Positions 7,416-13,381 of a stretch of 18,393 bases of DNA are shown piece by piece. The translations under genes were made by a program, and so were the position numbers. Position 1 is the stretch's first letter. Every line of letters starts with the position of its first letter. Location: NCBI GenBank assembly GCA_023389275.1, contig JAEWEN010000092.1, positions 1 to 18,393 of the forward strand, read 5' to 3'. The DNA comes from Bacillota bacterium (GTDB lineage: Bacteria > Bacillota > Clostridia > Clostridiales > Caloramatoraceae). The notes under the pieces are model-generated. The model was not told where the DNA came from and ran no database searches. It worked only from the letters and a program-made list of their open reading frames with translations.

Positions 7416-7647
7416 AAAAAAAGCTTCGTCCCCTAGTTACCTAGGGGCGAAGCGCCGCGTTACCACCCTAATTCGTCATTAATGACCTTTAAGCTATTAA
7501 CGGTAGCTATCCGTTTTGACCTAATTATTCAGCCAAAATGCTCAGGAGCCATCTTCCTTTAAACATCATTTATGGGCTTTCACCTATTCCCACTCTCTTT
7601 TAAAATTACATTTAAAGTACTCTTTCCTTCATAGCTTCAATATTATA
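7416..7647 (-). promoter_or_regulatory. T-box leader of metG (tRNA-Met sensing)
   Basis: On the minus strand the parts come in the standard order. An AGAGAG stem I element is followed by a likely specifier AUG at 7550-7552 (in GAAGAUGGCUC). The T-box AGGGTGGTAACGCGG lies at 7456-7470, where the UGGU bulge would pair with the ACCA end of tRNA-Met. Last is a terminator stem (GCTTCG and CCCCTAG arms, 7423-7453) followed by seven T. Uncharged tRNA-Met should stabilise the antiterminator and let metG be transcribed. The T-box reads TAAC where most have TACC; this is a known kind of variation. Confidence 0.93.
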
Positions 7648-7653
7648 TTAATA

Positions 7654-7682
7654 ATAGTATATCAAAATAAATACTCAGTCAA
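7654..7682 (-). promoter_or_regulatory. Sigma-A promoter for the T-box leader and metG
   Basis: The minus strand has TTGACT (7677-7682), a 17-nt spacer and TACTAT (7654-7659), placing the start near 7647, just ahead of the T-box stem I. Confidence 0.65.
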
Positions 7683-7693
7683 CAATCACCTCT

Positions 7694-7721
7694 TTGTTAG
7701 TTTTAACAAATTCAATATGAT
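7694..7721 (+). promoter_or_regulatory. Probable sigma-A promoter for the chemotaxis receptor gene
   Basis: TTGTTA (7694-7699), a 16-nt spacer and TATGAT (7716-7721) give a reasonable promoter. Its -35 lies inside a perfect inverted repeat TTTGTTA-GTTT-TAACAAA (7693-7710), which may be an operator. The leader to the start codon would be about 85 nt. Confidence 0.45.
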
Positions 7722-7741
7722 TTATTACTTTACTACTATAC

Positions 7742-7762
7742 TTTCGCCGAATATAGTCGAAA
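7742..7762 (+). promoter_or_regulatory. Inverted repeat resembling two face-to-face Spo0A boxes
   Basis: TTTCGCC (7742-7748) and GTCGAAA (7756-7762) form an inverted repeat with one mismatch. Each arm keeps the GnCGAA core of the TGnCGAA Spo0A box and differs only at the first T. It lies just downstream of the likely start point of the chemotaxis gene. Confidence 0.35.
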
Positions 7763-7814
7763 TTATATAAAAGGTGTACTGTTTTTTATTTATTGATTAT
7801 AAGGGGGGGAAACG

Positions 7815-9830
7815 ATGAAGTTTTTTAAACTTAATAGTTTAAAAGGGAAGATGCTAATTAGTAGTATTTTACTTGTAGTTATGGTTTGTTTAGGAGTATC
7901 TATTATATCTATAGTCTTATCTCAAAAATCGATTTTAAATACTATTAATAAAGACCTTCCCCAAATAGCAGTTCAAGCTGCTAAAAGCGTAGAAAACGGA
8001 ATAGACAAAAATATTGCTGTACTAGACCTTGTTGCCACAAATCCTATTTTATCCGATGAAAAAGCACCTATTGAATCTAAAATAGCAGTACTTGCCCAGG
8101 AGACAAAAAGAAGTGGTCATCTTTCTATGACATACTCATATCCTAATGGTGATGCTGTAGACACTTTAAACAAAACATTTAATATTGCTCACCAACCTGG
8201 ATTTCAAAAATCTCTTAGTGGAACAAGTAATGTTTCAGATCCAATAGTTAGCGTAACAACCGGGAAAATCATTGTTATATATAGTGCTCCAGTAAAAAAA
8301 GACGGAAAAGTAGTAGCAGTTTTAAGTGCAGTAAGACCTGGTAATGAATTAAGTACTTATGTAAATAATGTTAAATTCGGTAAAAGTGGAGGAGCATATA
8401 TGCTTAGCTCTACTGGTACAACAATTGCACATAAAAAAGAAGATTTTGTAATATCTCAAAGAAACAATCTAACAGATGAAAAGTACAAAACTAACCCTGA
8501 GTTAAAACAATTAATCAATATTCAAAAGCAAATGACTGAGGGGAAAACTGGTAACGGAAACTACTCTTTTGATGGAGTTGAAAGTTATTCAGGATTTGCT
8601 CCTGTAGGAGATTCTGGCTGGTCAATTGGAGTTACGATGTTAAAAAGCGAAGTATTTGAAGAGGTAGATTCTATAATTTTCAATATAGCTATTCTTTCAA
8701 TTTTATTTTTAGCTATAGGTGCTTTAACAGCTTATTTTATTTCAAAATCTATAACTAAACCTATAAATAACTGTGTAAATCATCTTGAAAAAATAGCTGG
8801 TGGAGATTTAAATGTTACTATTGATGAAAAACTTATTAAAAGAAAAGATGAAGTTGGTAACATTGCAAAATCTATTAATGCTATGAAAGGTTCTATTATA
8901 TCTATATTAAATGATATAAATGCAGGATCTAATGAATTAAACTCTCAAATTGATCATTTAAACAAAGTATCAAATGAACTTATTTCAACAAGTAGTGATA
9001 TATCTGTTGCTACAGATGATGTTGCAAAAGGTAATACAGACCAAGCAAATGATATAGTTGATATAACAAATATTATTGATGATTTCTCTGTAAAATTAGA
9101 TGGTATGATTTCTTTAATGAAAAACGTTGAAACTCATACAGGCGAAATTAAAAACATGACTGTAGCAAGTGACAAGGATATGGATACTCTTATTACATCT
9201 GTTAATAATGTTAATAATGTTTTTGCTGAACTTACTTCTAAAACAAAAAGGGTTGAGGAAAATGTTTCAAGAATAACATCTATTACAGACCTTATAAACT
9301 CTATATCTGAACAAACAAACCTTCTTGCACTTAATGCTGCAATAGAAGCAGCTAGAGCTGGTGAAGCTGGACGAGGCTTCTCTGTAGTTGCTGATGAGAT
9401 TAGAAAACTTGCTGAACAAAGTAAAGAATCTACTAATAATATAGCAAGTATTGTTTCTGAAATTACTGTTGAAACAAATCTTATGGCTGATGCAACAAAC
9501 CTTGTTAATGAAGAACTTGGTAACCAAGAGGGAAATGTTAAAACAGCAATAGACTCATTTAAATCTATAAACGATGCTGTAGATACTATAAACTGTATGG
9601 TTGAAGAGGTATCTACATCTATAACTTCTTTAGATGAAAGTAAAAATGTTATTTTAACTAAGGTAGAATCTGCCTCTGCAGTAGCTCAGGAGGTTTCTGC
9701 ATCATCTGAGGAAATTGCAGCATCAACAAATGAAATGGGCTCTTCTGCTAAAAATATAGGAAACTCACTTGAAGCTTTAAGTGCAACTAGCGAAAAGCTT
9801 ATGGATAATGTTAATAAATTTAAGTTTTAA
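7815..9830 (+). CDS. Methyl-accepting chemotaxis protein (Cache sensor, HAMP, MCP signalling domain)
   Basis: This is a membrane chemoreceptor that would control CheA kinase. The order is membrane helix 1 (about residues 13-35), a large extracytoplasmic dCache-type sensor (about 38-275), membrane helix 2 (about 287-309), HAMP (about 311-364), and a long coiled-coil methylation/signalling domain to residue 671. The hairpin tip is the invariant core of the family (about 498-535, including EQTNLLALNAAIEAARAGE). The ligand is not predictable by eye. ATG at 7815 follows the unusual Shine-Dalgarno AAGGGGGGGA (seven G). No che genes are nearby, so this is an orphan receptor. It is the first gene of a segment that is not in the Bacillus order. 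Confidence 0.95.
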   Translation: MKFFKLNSLKGKMLISSILLVVMVCLGVSIISIVLSQKSILNTINKDLPQIAVQAAKSVENGIDKNIAVLDLVATNPILSDEKAPIESKIAVLAQETKRSGHLSMTYSYPNGDAVDTLNKTFNIAHQPGFQKSLSGTSNVSDPIVSVTTGKIIVIYSAPVKKDGKVVAVLSAVRPGNELSTYVNNVKFGKSGGAYMLSSTGTTIAHKKEDFVISQRNNLTDEKYKTNPELKQLINIQKQMTEGKTGNGNYSFDGVESYSGFAPVGDSGWSIGVTMLKSEVFEEVDSIIFNIAILSILFLAIGALTAYFISKSITKPINNCVNHLEKIAGGDLNVTIDEKLIKRKDEVGNIAKSINAMKGSIISILNDINAGSNELNSQIDHLNKVSNELISTSSDISVATDDVAKGNTDQANDIVDITNIIDDFSVKLDGMISLMKNVETHTGEIKNMTVASDKDMDTLITSVNNVNNVFAELTSKTKRVEENVSRITSITDLINSISEQTNLLALNAAIEAARAGEAGRGFSVVADEIRKLAEQSKESTNNIASIVSEITVETNLMADATNLVNEELGNQEGNVKTAIDSFKSINDAVDTINCMVEEVSTSITSLDESKNVILTKVESASAVAQEVSASSEEIAASTNEMGSSAKNIGNSLEALSATSEKLMDNVNKFKF

Positions 9831-9862
9831 AAAAAAGAAGGCTTTTGCCTTCTTTTTTTTAT
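9831..9862. terminator. Bidirectional intrinsic terminator between the chemotaxis gene and the downstream unit
   Basis: AAAAAAGAAGGC, loop TTTT, GCCTTCTTTTTTTT follows the TAA of the chemotaxis gene. With A and T runs on either side it can stop both the chemotaxis transcript and the converging spmA-spmB transcript. Confidence 0.92.
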
Positions 9863-9899
9863 TTTTTGATGTATATAAAATTTTATAGTGGATAAAATA

Positions 9900-9997
9900 T
9901 AACTACAAAGAAATATCAATCCCCCTTTTACGATTTGGATATTTCTTTAACCCCCTTAATAATTCCTTCCGCCCCCCGTGAAGGAATTATTTTTTTT
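9900..9997 (+). ncRNA. Putative small regulatory RNA with three C-rich motifs
   Basis: A plus-strand unit lies after the chemotaxis terminator and ends in its own terminator. Hairpin 1 has perfect 11-bp arms (AAAGAAATATC at 9907-9917, GATATTTCTTT at 9938-9948) and an apical region with CCCCCTTTT. A linker carries AACCCCCTT (9949-9957). Hairpin 2 has perfect 12-bp arms (AATAATTCCTTC at 9958-9969, GAAGGAATTATT at 9980-9991) and a loop with six C, followed at once by TTTTTTT. The T run follows hairpin 2 only on the plus strand, which sets the direction. There is no open reading frame. C-rich single-stranded motifs are typical of Firmicutes small RNAs that pair with Shine-Dalgarno sequences. The promoter is unclear: TTGATG at 9866 and TAAAAT/TATAAC near 9893-9903 are badly spaced, so the 5' end is approximate. 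The 3' end overlaps the spmB stop codon. Confidence 0.55.
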
Positions 9998-10508
9998 ATT
10001 TAAACCACGCATAACATATATAAACAGCTACAATACTTCCTATAATATGTGCTATTAAAGCAGCGGGAAGGCTGTGTCTTATTTTCTTTATTCCAAGTGA
10101 ACCAAAGTATATTGATAGTGTATAAAATATTGTTTCACTAGACCCCATTAAAACAGCAGCTATTCTTCCCTCTATTGAATCTACTCCATATGTATTCATA
10201 ATATCTGTCATAACCCCAAGTGATGCACTTCCTGAAAGCGGCTTTATAAGTATCATAGGAACAACACCTGATGGTACTCCAAACAAACTAGCTATTGGTG
10301 AAAATATTTTAAGAAGATAGTCCATAGCTCCAGATGATCTGAATATATCAATTGCAAAAAGCATTGTTAATAAAAAGGGAGCTATTTTAAAAACAGACTT
10401 AAATCCATCTTTGGCTCCTTCAACAAACTCTTCATATACCTTAACTTTTTTAAACACACCAAATACTAATATAGAAAGTATTATAAATGGTACTATGTAT
10501 TGTGACAT
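9996..10508 (-). CDS. spmB: Spore maturation protein SpmB
   Basis: SpmB is a membrane protein required with SpmA for normal dehydration of the spore core and so for heat resistance in Bacillus and Clostridium. The 170-residue product has several hydrophobic helices, the family stretches PMILIKPLSGSASLG and MGSSETIFYTLSIYFGS, and the usual length. The Gate (nucleoside-recognition) fold is known for this family. The start has AAGGAGGG 5 nt upstream. It lies 11 nt downstream of spmA in the same operon. The transcript probably ends at the terminator at 9831-9862, because the nearer hairpin (9958-9991) has no T run on this strand. Confidence 0.95.
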   Translation of the reverse strand: MSQYIVPFIILSILVFGVFKKVKVYEEFVEGAKDGFKSVFKIAPFLLTMLFAIDIFRSSGAMDYLLKIFSPIASLFGVPSGVVPMILIKPLSGSASLGVMTDIMNTYGVDSIEGRIAAVLMGSSETIFYTLSIYFGSLGIKKIRHSLPAALIAHIIGSIVAVYICYAWFK

Positions 10509-10519
10509 ACTATCCCTCC

Positions 10520-11101
10520 TTATCTAAAAAACCTTTTTAAAATACTAGATACAAAAAGTCCAACTATAAGTGAAGCTCCTGTTGCAAGAATTGTTGGAAC
10601 TATAATATCTGAGGAGGATGCACTTCCAAGCCCTGCTCTTATTGAAATAACTGTTGTAGGTAAAAACTGTATACAAGCAGAGTTTATTATTAAAAAAGTA
10701 ACCATATAATCAGATGCTCTATCTTTTCTAGGATTTATTTTTTGTAAATCTTCCATAGCTTTTATTCCAAAAGGTGTTGCAGCATTTGAAAGACCTAACA
10801 TATTAGATGCTATATTCATAATAATATTTCCCTGTGCTTTAGGACTTTTTTCGTAAAGCCCTTTAAAAAGAAATCTCATAGGAAGACTTAGTGCTTTTGA
10901 AAAAATATCTATTAAAGATGATGCTCTACATATTGCCATTATTCCACTCCAAATAGCCATAACCCCTCCAAGTGCTATTAAAAGCTTTACTGACTTTTCT
11001 GCTGATGTGGATATTGTTTCAACTAAAAGTCCTGCTTCCCCTTTTATTATGAAACTTAATATTCCAAGTATTATCATTACAAACCAAATAATATTAACCA
11101 A
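10520..11101 (-). CDS. spmA: Spore maturation protein SpmA
   Basis: SpmA is the partner of SpmB in spore core dehydration. The 193-residue membrane protein contains the Gate motif region (MLGLSNAATPFGIKAMEDLQ, about 95-115) and the FLIINSACIQFLPTTVISIRA segment typical of SpmA. The start is TTG at 11099-11101 with GAGGTGG 4-5 nt upstream; the next ATG, eight codons in, has no ribosome binding site. It heads a two-gene operon. Upstream (11102-11337) the region is divergent with the 155-residue protein gene. A CATATAGAT sequence near 11135-11143 is only loosely like a sigma-E -10, so mother-cell control, known in Bacillus, cannot be confirmed here. Confidence 0.95.
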   Translation of the reverse strand: MVNIIWFVMIILGILSFIIKGEAGLLVETISTSAEKSVKLLIALGGVMAIWSGIMAICRASSLIDIFSKALSLPMRFLFKGLYEKSPKAQGNIIMNIASNMLGLSNAATPFGIKAMEDLQKINPRKDRASDYMVTFLIINSACIQFLPTTVISIRAGLGSASSSDIIVPTILATGASLIVGLFVSSILKRFFR

Positions 11102-11337
11102 ATTACCACCTCTTTATTACTTCTTTCAATAATCTATATGCAGGTAAAATGGTTTTTTTACTTAAATTCCATTGAAATAATTTAAAAGAGTTAGTATATT
11201 AGCTAAATTGTTTGAAATTTTTAAATTTTTTACCTTATCTTAATTAAAAGTTTTCATTTATGTGTTATTATATATATAGATAGATTATTTATGGACATCT
11301 TTTGTGGTTGCTTAAAGTTTTATTGGAGGTGTCTTAG

Positions 11338-11805
11338 TTGATATTCAAACCAGATGAGGTTACCACTCTTAAAAAAGGTAGTCACATTAATGTTGAATTA
11401 AACAGTTCTGACATTAGAACGTTAAAAAGAAACTTTTGCGGAGTGTACGAGCTATTTAAACCTGACAATAGTAGGGATGTTGAGTATTTTGATGATTTGA
11501 TTCTGTTTAAAAATAGATATGGAACTATTCATCGAAAATTTACTCTGTATAATCTTCGTGTACAAAGGATTGACATATATACTCTAACTCAAAACATGAA
11601 TAAAAAAGAAGTTTTAAAATGGTTTTCCCATTATGGAAGTGTAGAGCTTTTAAATACTTCTAAAATTGATTTTATTACTATTGAAAATTATAGATGGATT
11701 TCTGACATAGGAGATAATATTTGCTACTTTAATATAGCAACTACTCCATTTGATTTTAAAATAAACATATCTAATAGTAAGTTTTTAAGTAAGAAAGTAG
11801 TTTAG
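11338..11805 (+). CDS. Unidentified 155-residue soluble protein
   Basis: I do not recognise this protein. It begins with TTG at 11338, with GGAGGTG 6 nt upstream, and ends at a TAG that overlaps a good terminator, so it is a real gene. The product has no signal peptide or membrane helix and only two cysteines. It mixes charged and aromatic residues, with segments such as YFDDLILFKNRYG and FTLYNLRVQRIDIY that look like a small beta-rich domain, then a helix (KKEVLKWFSHYG). It lies between the divergent spmA and the co-directional abrB, in the segment absent from the Bacillus order. TATTAT/TATATA sequences near 11265-11280 may hold the -10, without a clear -35. Confidence 0.82.
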   Translation: MIFKPDEVTTLKKGSHINVELNSSDIRTLKRNFCGVYELFKPDNSRDVEYFDDLILFKNRYGTIHRKFTLYNLRVQRIDIYTLTQNMNKKEVLKWFSHYGSVELLNTSKIDFITIENYRWISDIGDNICYFNIATTPFDFKINISNSKFLSKKVV

Positions 11806-11829
11806 GCACTGAAAGGTGCCTATTTTTTA
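11804..11829 (+). terminator. Intrinsic terminator of the 155-residue protein gene
   Basis: Arms AGGCACT (11804-11810) and GGTGCCT (11815-11821) close a GAAA tetraloop and are followed by ATTTTTTATT. The left arm overlaps the stop codon. Confidence 0.88.
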
Positions 11830-11845
11830 TTGAATAATTTTACTA

Positions 11846-11855
11846 TTTTGTCGAA
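11846..11855 (+). promoter_or_regulatory. Perfect Spo0A box (TTTTGTCGAA)
   Basis: This exact match to the extended Spo0A consensus lies just after a terminator, about 270 nt upstream of the abrB promoter. No adjacent promoter is obvious, so its target is not clear. Confidence 0.5.
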
Positions 11856-11910
11856 TTACCTTTATTAACTTTGTAAAAATTTAAAAGAAAATTGGTAATT
11901 TTTTCTGACT

Positions 11911-11965
11911 TTTTCCATATTGCCTACACAACTTCTACACATTTTCTACATAAATTCTACATATT
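11911..11965 (+). repeat. Five-copy 11-bp direct repeat array (TTCTACAtaTT-like)
   Basis: The pentamer CTACA starts at 11924, 11935, 11946 and 11957, exactly 11 bp apart. The units at 11933, 11944 and 11955 all begin TTCTACA. The unit at 11922 begins GCCTACA, and a degenerate fifth unit at 11911 matches TTCTACATATT at 9 of 11 positions. The array lies on one DNA face upstream of abrB, in the 379-nt gap between its start and the preceding terminator. TTCTACA differs by one base from TTCGACA, the reverse complement of the Spo0A box. Confidence 0.7.
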
Positions 11966-12094
11966 TCCTTAAAAAACATTATTTTTTTTGTAAAATTTAA
12001 GAATTTTATAGGTTTTTATGTTAATTTATTGAATAATTTAGTGTAAAATATAAATAGAGACGATACAAGTAATAACACAAAAGTAAAAAACTTA

Positions 12095-12114
12095 AAAGTA
12101 AAACGCTTTACTTG
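12095..12114. promoter_or_regulatory. Inverted repeat operator abutting the abrB -35
   Basis: AAGTAAA (12096-12102) and TTTACTT (12107-12113) are perfect 7-bp arms around ACGC. The repeat ends 5 nt before the -35. The centre AAAACGCTTT fits operators of the LacI/CcpA family, but the flanking TG and CA of a true cre are absent. Confidence 0.45.
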
Positions 12115-12118
12115 CACC

Positions 12119-12147
12119 TTGACTTTAATTGGCATTTTTGTTATTAT
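12119..12147 (+). promoter_or_regulatory. Sigma-A promoter of abrB
   Basis: TTGACT (12119-12124), a 17-nt spacer and TATTAT (12142-12147) make a strong promoter with the start near 12154. Confidence 0.8.
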
Positions 12148-12150
12148 TAA

Positions 12151-12170
12151 TGTCGTTGAAAATTGTCGAA
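12151..12170 (+). promoter_or_regulatory. Spo0A boxes downstream of the abrB promoter
   Basis: A perfect TGTCGAA (12164-12170) is preceded by a partial TGTCGTT (12151-12157), both at or just after the start point. In Bacillus, phosphorylated Spo0A represses abrB from boxes in the same place, so the same control is expected here. Confidence 0.65.
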
Positions 12171-12200
12171 ACTTGTTATACGAAAAGGGAGGATCTTGTT

Positions 12201-12437
12201 ATGAAATCAACAGGAATAGTAAGAAGAGTAGATGAGCTAGGAAGAGTAGTAATTCCAATAGAGTTAAGAAGAACTCTTGAGATTGCAGAAAAAGATGCTT
12301 TAGAAATATATGTTGACGGTGAGCAAATCATACTTAAAAAGTATCAACCAGCTTGCATATTCTGTGGAAACGCTAAAGATGTTGAAAACTTCAAAGGCAA
12401 AAACATTTGTCATACTTGTTTAGAAGAGCTTAAATAA
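12201..12437 (+). CDS. abrB: AbrB-family transition-state regulator
   Basis: This is a 78-residue DNA-binding protein of the AbrB/Abh group, with the swapped-hairpin N-terminal domain MKSTGIVRRVDELGRVVIP found in Bacillus AbrB and its clostridial relatives. The C-terminal part carries CxxC at CIFC and CHTC (about residues 52-74), a small putative zinc or dimer module common in clostridial members. The ATG at 12201 is chosen because AAGGGAGG lies 8 nt before it and the product then starts as the family does; an ATG 72 nt upstream lies inside the promoter. Such proteins repress stationary-phase and sporulation genes until Spo0A shuts them off. The gene faces rsmI, as in Bacillus. A palindrome at 12432-12450 follows the stop, but the better terminator is at 12509-12540. 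Confidence 0.95.
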   Translation: MKSTGIVRRVDELGRVVIPIELRRTLEIAEKDALEIYVDGEQIILKKYQPACIFCGNAKDVENFKGKNICHTCLEELK

Positions 12438-12508
12438 GAATTTCTTATTTCTATAAACTAAATTTAGAACTTAATGTTTAAACCACCATACAAACCGATA
12501 AACCATTT

Positions 12509-12540
12509 AAAAAGCCTAAGTTATTCTTAGGCTTTTTTTA
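12509..12540. terminator. Bidirectional terminator between abrB and rsmI
   Basis: AAAAAGCCTAAG, loop TTATT, CTTAGGCTTTTTTT. It serves convergent abrB (+) and rsmI (-); its right end overlaps the rsmI stop. Confidence 0.92.
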
Positions 12541-13377
12541 TATATCTAAACTTTCTTTATAAACATCTGATTTTGGAATATTTCTTTCCTTTGCAACTAG
12601 CTTAATAGCTTCTTTTTTACTATTTCCATTGTTTATATATTCTAATATATGCTCTTTTATAGAAAGGTGTTCATACTTTTCTTCTTTTTCTTTTTGAATT
12701 TCTTCTTTAGTAAGTCCTTGAAGAATAAGTACATATTCTCCTTTAGGAGATTTTTCACTGTAATGGTCTATAGCTTCACTTAAATTAAGTCTTAGAATTT
12801 CCTCATGCTTTTTAGTAAGTTCTCTACATATTGCTATTTTTCTATTTCCAACAGCTTCATATAAATCACTTAAAGTTTTTTGAAGTCTATGAGGTGCTTC
12901 ATAAAGAATCATTGTTTTTGTTTCACCTTTTATTCTTAAAAGATCTTCTCTTCTTTTTTTACCTTCTCTTTCAATAAATCCTTCAAATACAAACTTATCT
13001 GTAGGAAGTCCTGATACTGTTAGTGCATATATTCCAGCAACCGGTCCTGGACATGCAAAAACCTCTATTCCCTCTTCAATACATAGAGAAACTATATCCT
13101 CACCAGGATCTGATATTCCAGGTGTTCCTGCATCTGAAACTAAGGCTATATTACTTCCTTCTTTAAGCTTTGCTATAAGTTTTTGTCCTGCTTCTTTTTT
13201 ATTGTGCTCATGATAACTTATAAGAGGCTTTTTTATTTCAAAGTGATTTAAAAGTTTTAGTGTTTGACGAGTATCCTCTGCTGCTATTAAATCAGCATTT
13301 TTTAAAATTTCTATAGCCCTTAAGGTAATATCACCTAAATTTCCTATTGGTGTTGCAACTAAATATAACTCTCCCAC
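12538..13377 (-). CDS. rsmI: 16S rRNA (cytidine1402-2'-O)-methyltransferase RsmI
   Basis: RsmI methylates the ribose of C1402 in the decoding centre of 16S rRNA. The tetrapyrrole-methylase fold is clear from LYLVATPIGNLGDIT at the N-terminus, AAEDTRQT (about 32-39), and VSDAGTPGISDPG (about 80-92), the S-adenosylmethionine-binding loop. The GTG at 13375-13377 is preferred: AAGGTGAT precedes it at good spacing and the product begins GELYLVATPIG. An in-frame ATG five codons upstream (13392) would overlap the preceding gene by 11 nt and has no ribosome binding site. The tail, rich in Lys and Glu, is typical. It is the last gene of the lipoprotein, trmN6-like, rsmI run. Confidence 0.95.
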   Translation of the reverse strand: MGELYLVATPIGNLGDITLRAIEILKNADLIAAEDTRQTLKLLNHFEIKKPLISYHEHNKKEAGQKLIAKLKEGSNIALVSDAGTPGISDPGEDIVSLCIEEGIEVFACPGPVAGIYALTVSGLPTDKFVFEGFIEREGKKRREDLLRIKGETKTMILYEAPHRLQKTLSDLYEAVGNRKIAICRELTKKHEEILRLNLSEAIDHYSEKSPKGEYVLILQGLTKEEIQKEKEEKYEHLSIKEHILEYINNGNSKKEAIKLVAKERNIPKSDVYKESLDI

Positions 13378-13381
13378 TTTA

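Noticed and set aside
7411..7647. Novel riboswitch upstream of metG
   Set aside because: It has the T-box bulge, AUG specifier, stem I AGAGAG and the terminator/antiterminator layout, so it is a regular tRNA-Met T-box; the TAAC variant is not remarkable.
7727..7754. Flagellar sigma factor promoter (TAAA-N15-GCCGATAA) before the chemoreceptor gene
   Set aside because: GCCGAATA is near the -10 consensus but no TAAA lies at the right distance upstream, and a sigma-A-like promoter fits the region better.
9267..9527. Minus-strand frame inside the chemoreceptor gene
   Set aside because: It is antisense to the highly conserved signalling tip, lacks a ribosome binding site, and its product has no family features. 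The same holds for the antisense frames at 1532-1855, 3760-4076 and 6080-6310.
9907..9991. G-quadruplex on the minus strand from the three G runs of 5-6
   Set aside because: Only three long G runs are present, and two of the three lie in hairpin loops. The plus-strand hairpins and T run explain the region better.
10236..10252. A second cre-like sequence (TGAAAGCGGCTTTA)
   Set aside because: It lies inside the spmB coding sequence at a conserved part of the protein, so the codons explain it.
11911..11965. CRISPR-like array
   Set aside because: The 11-bp units abut each other with no spacers and are far too short for CRISPR repeats.
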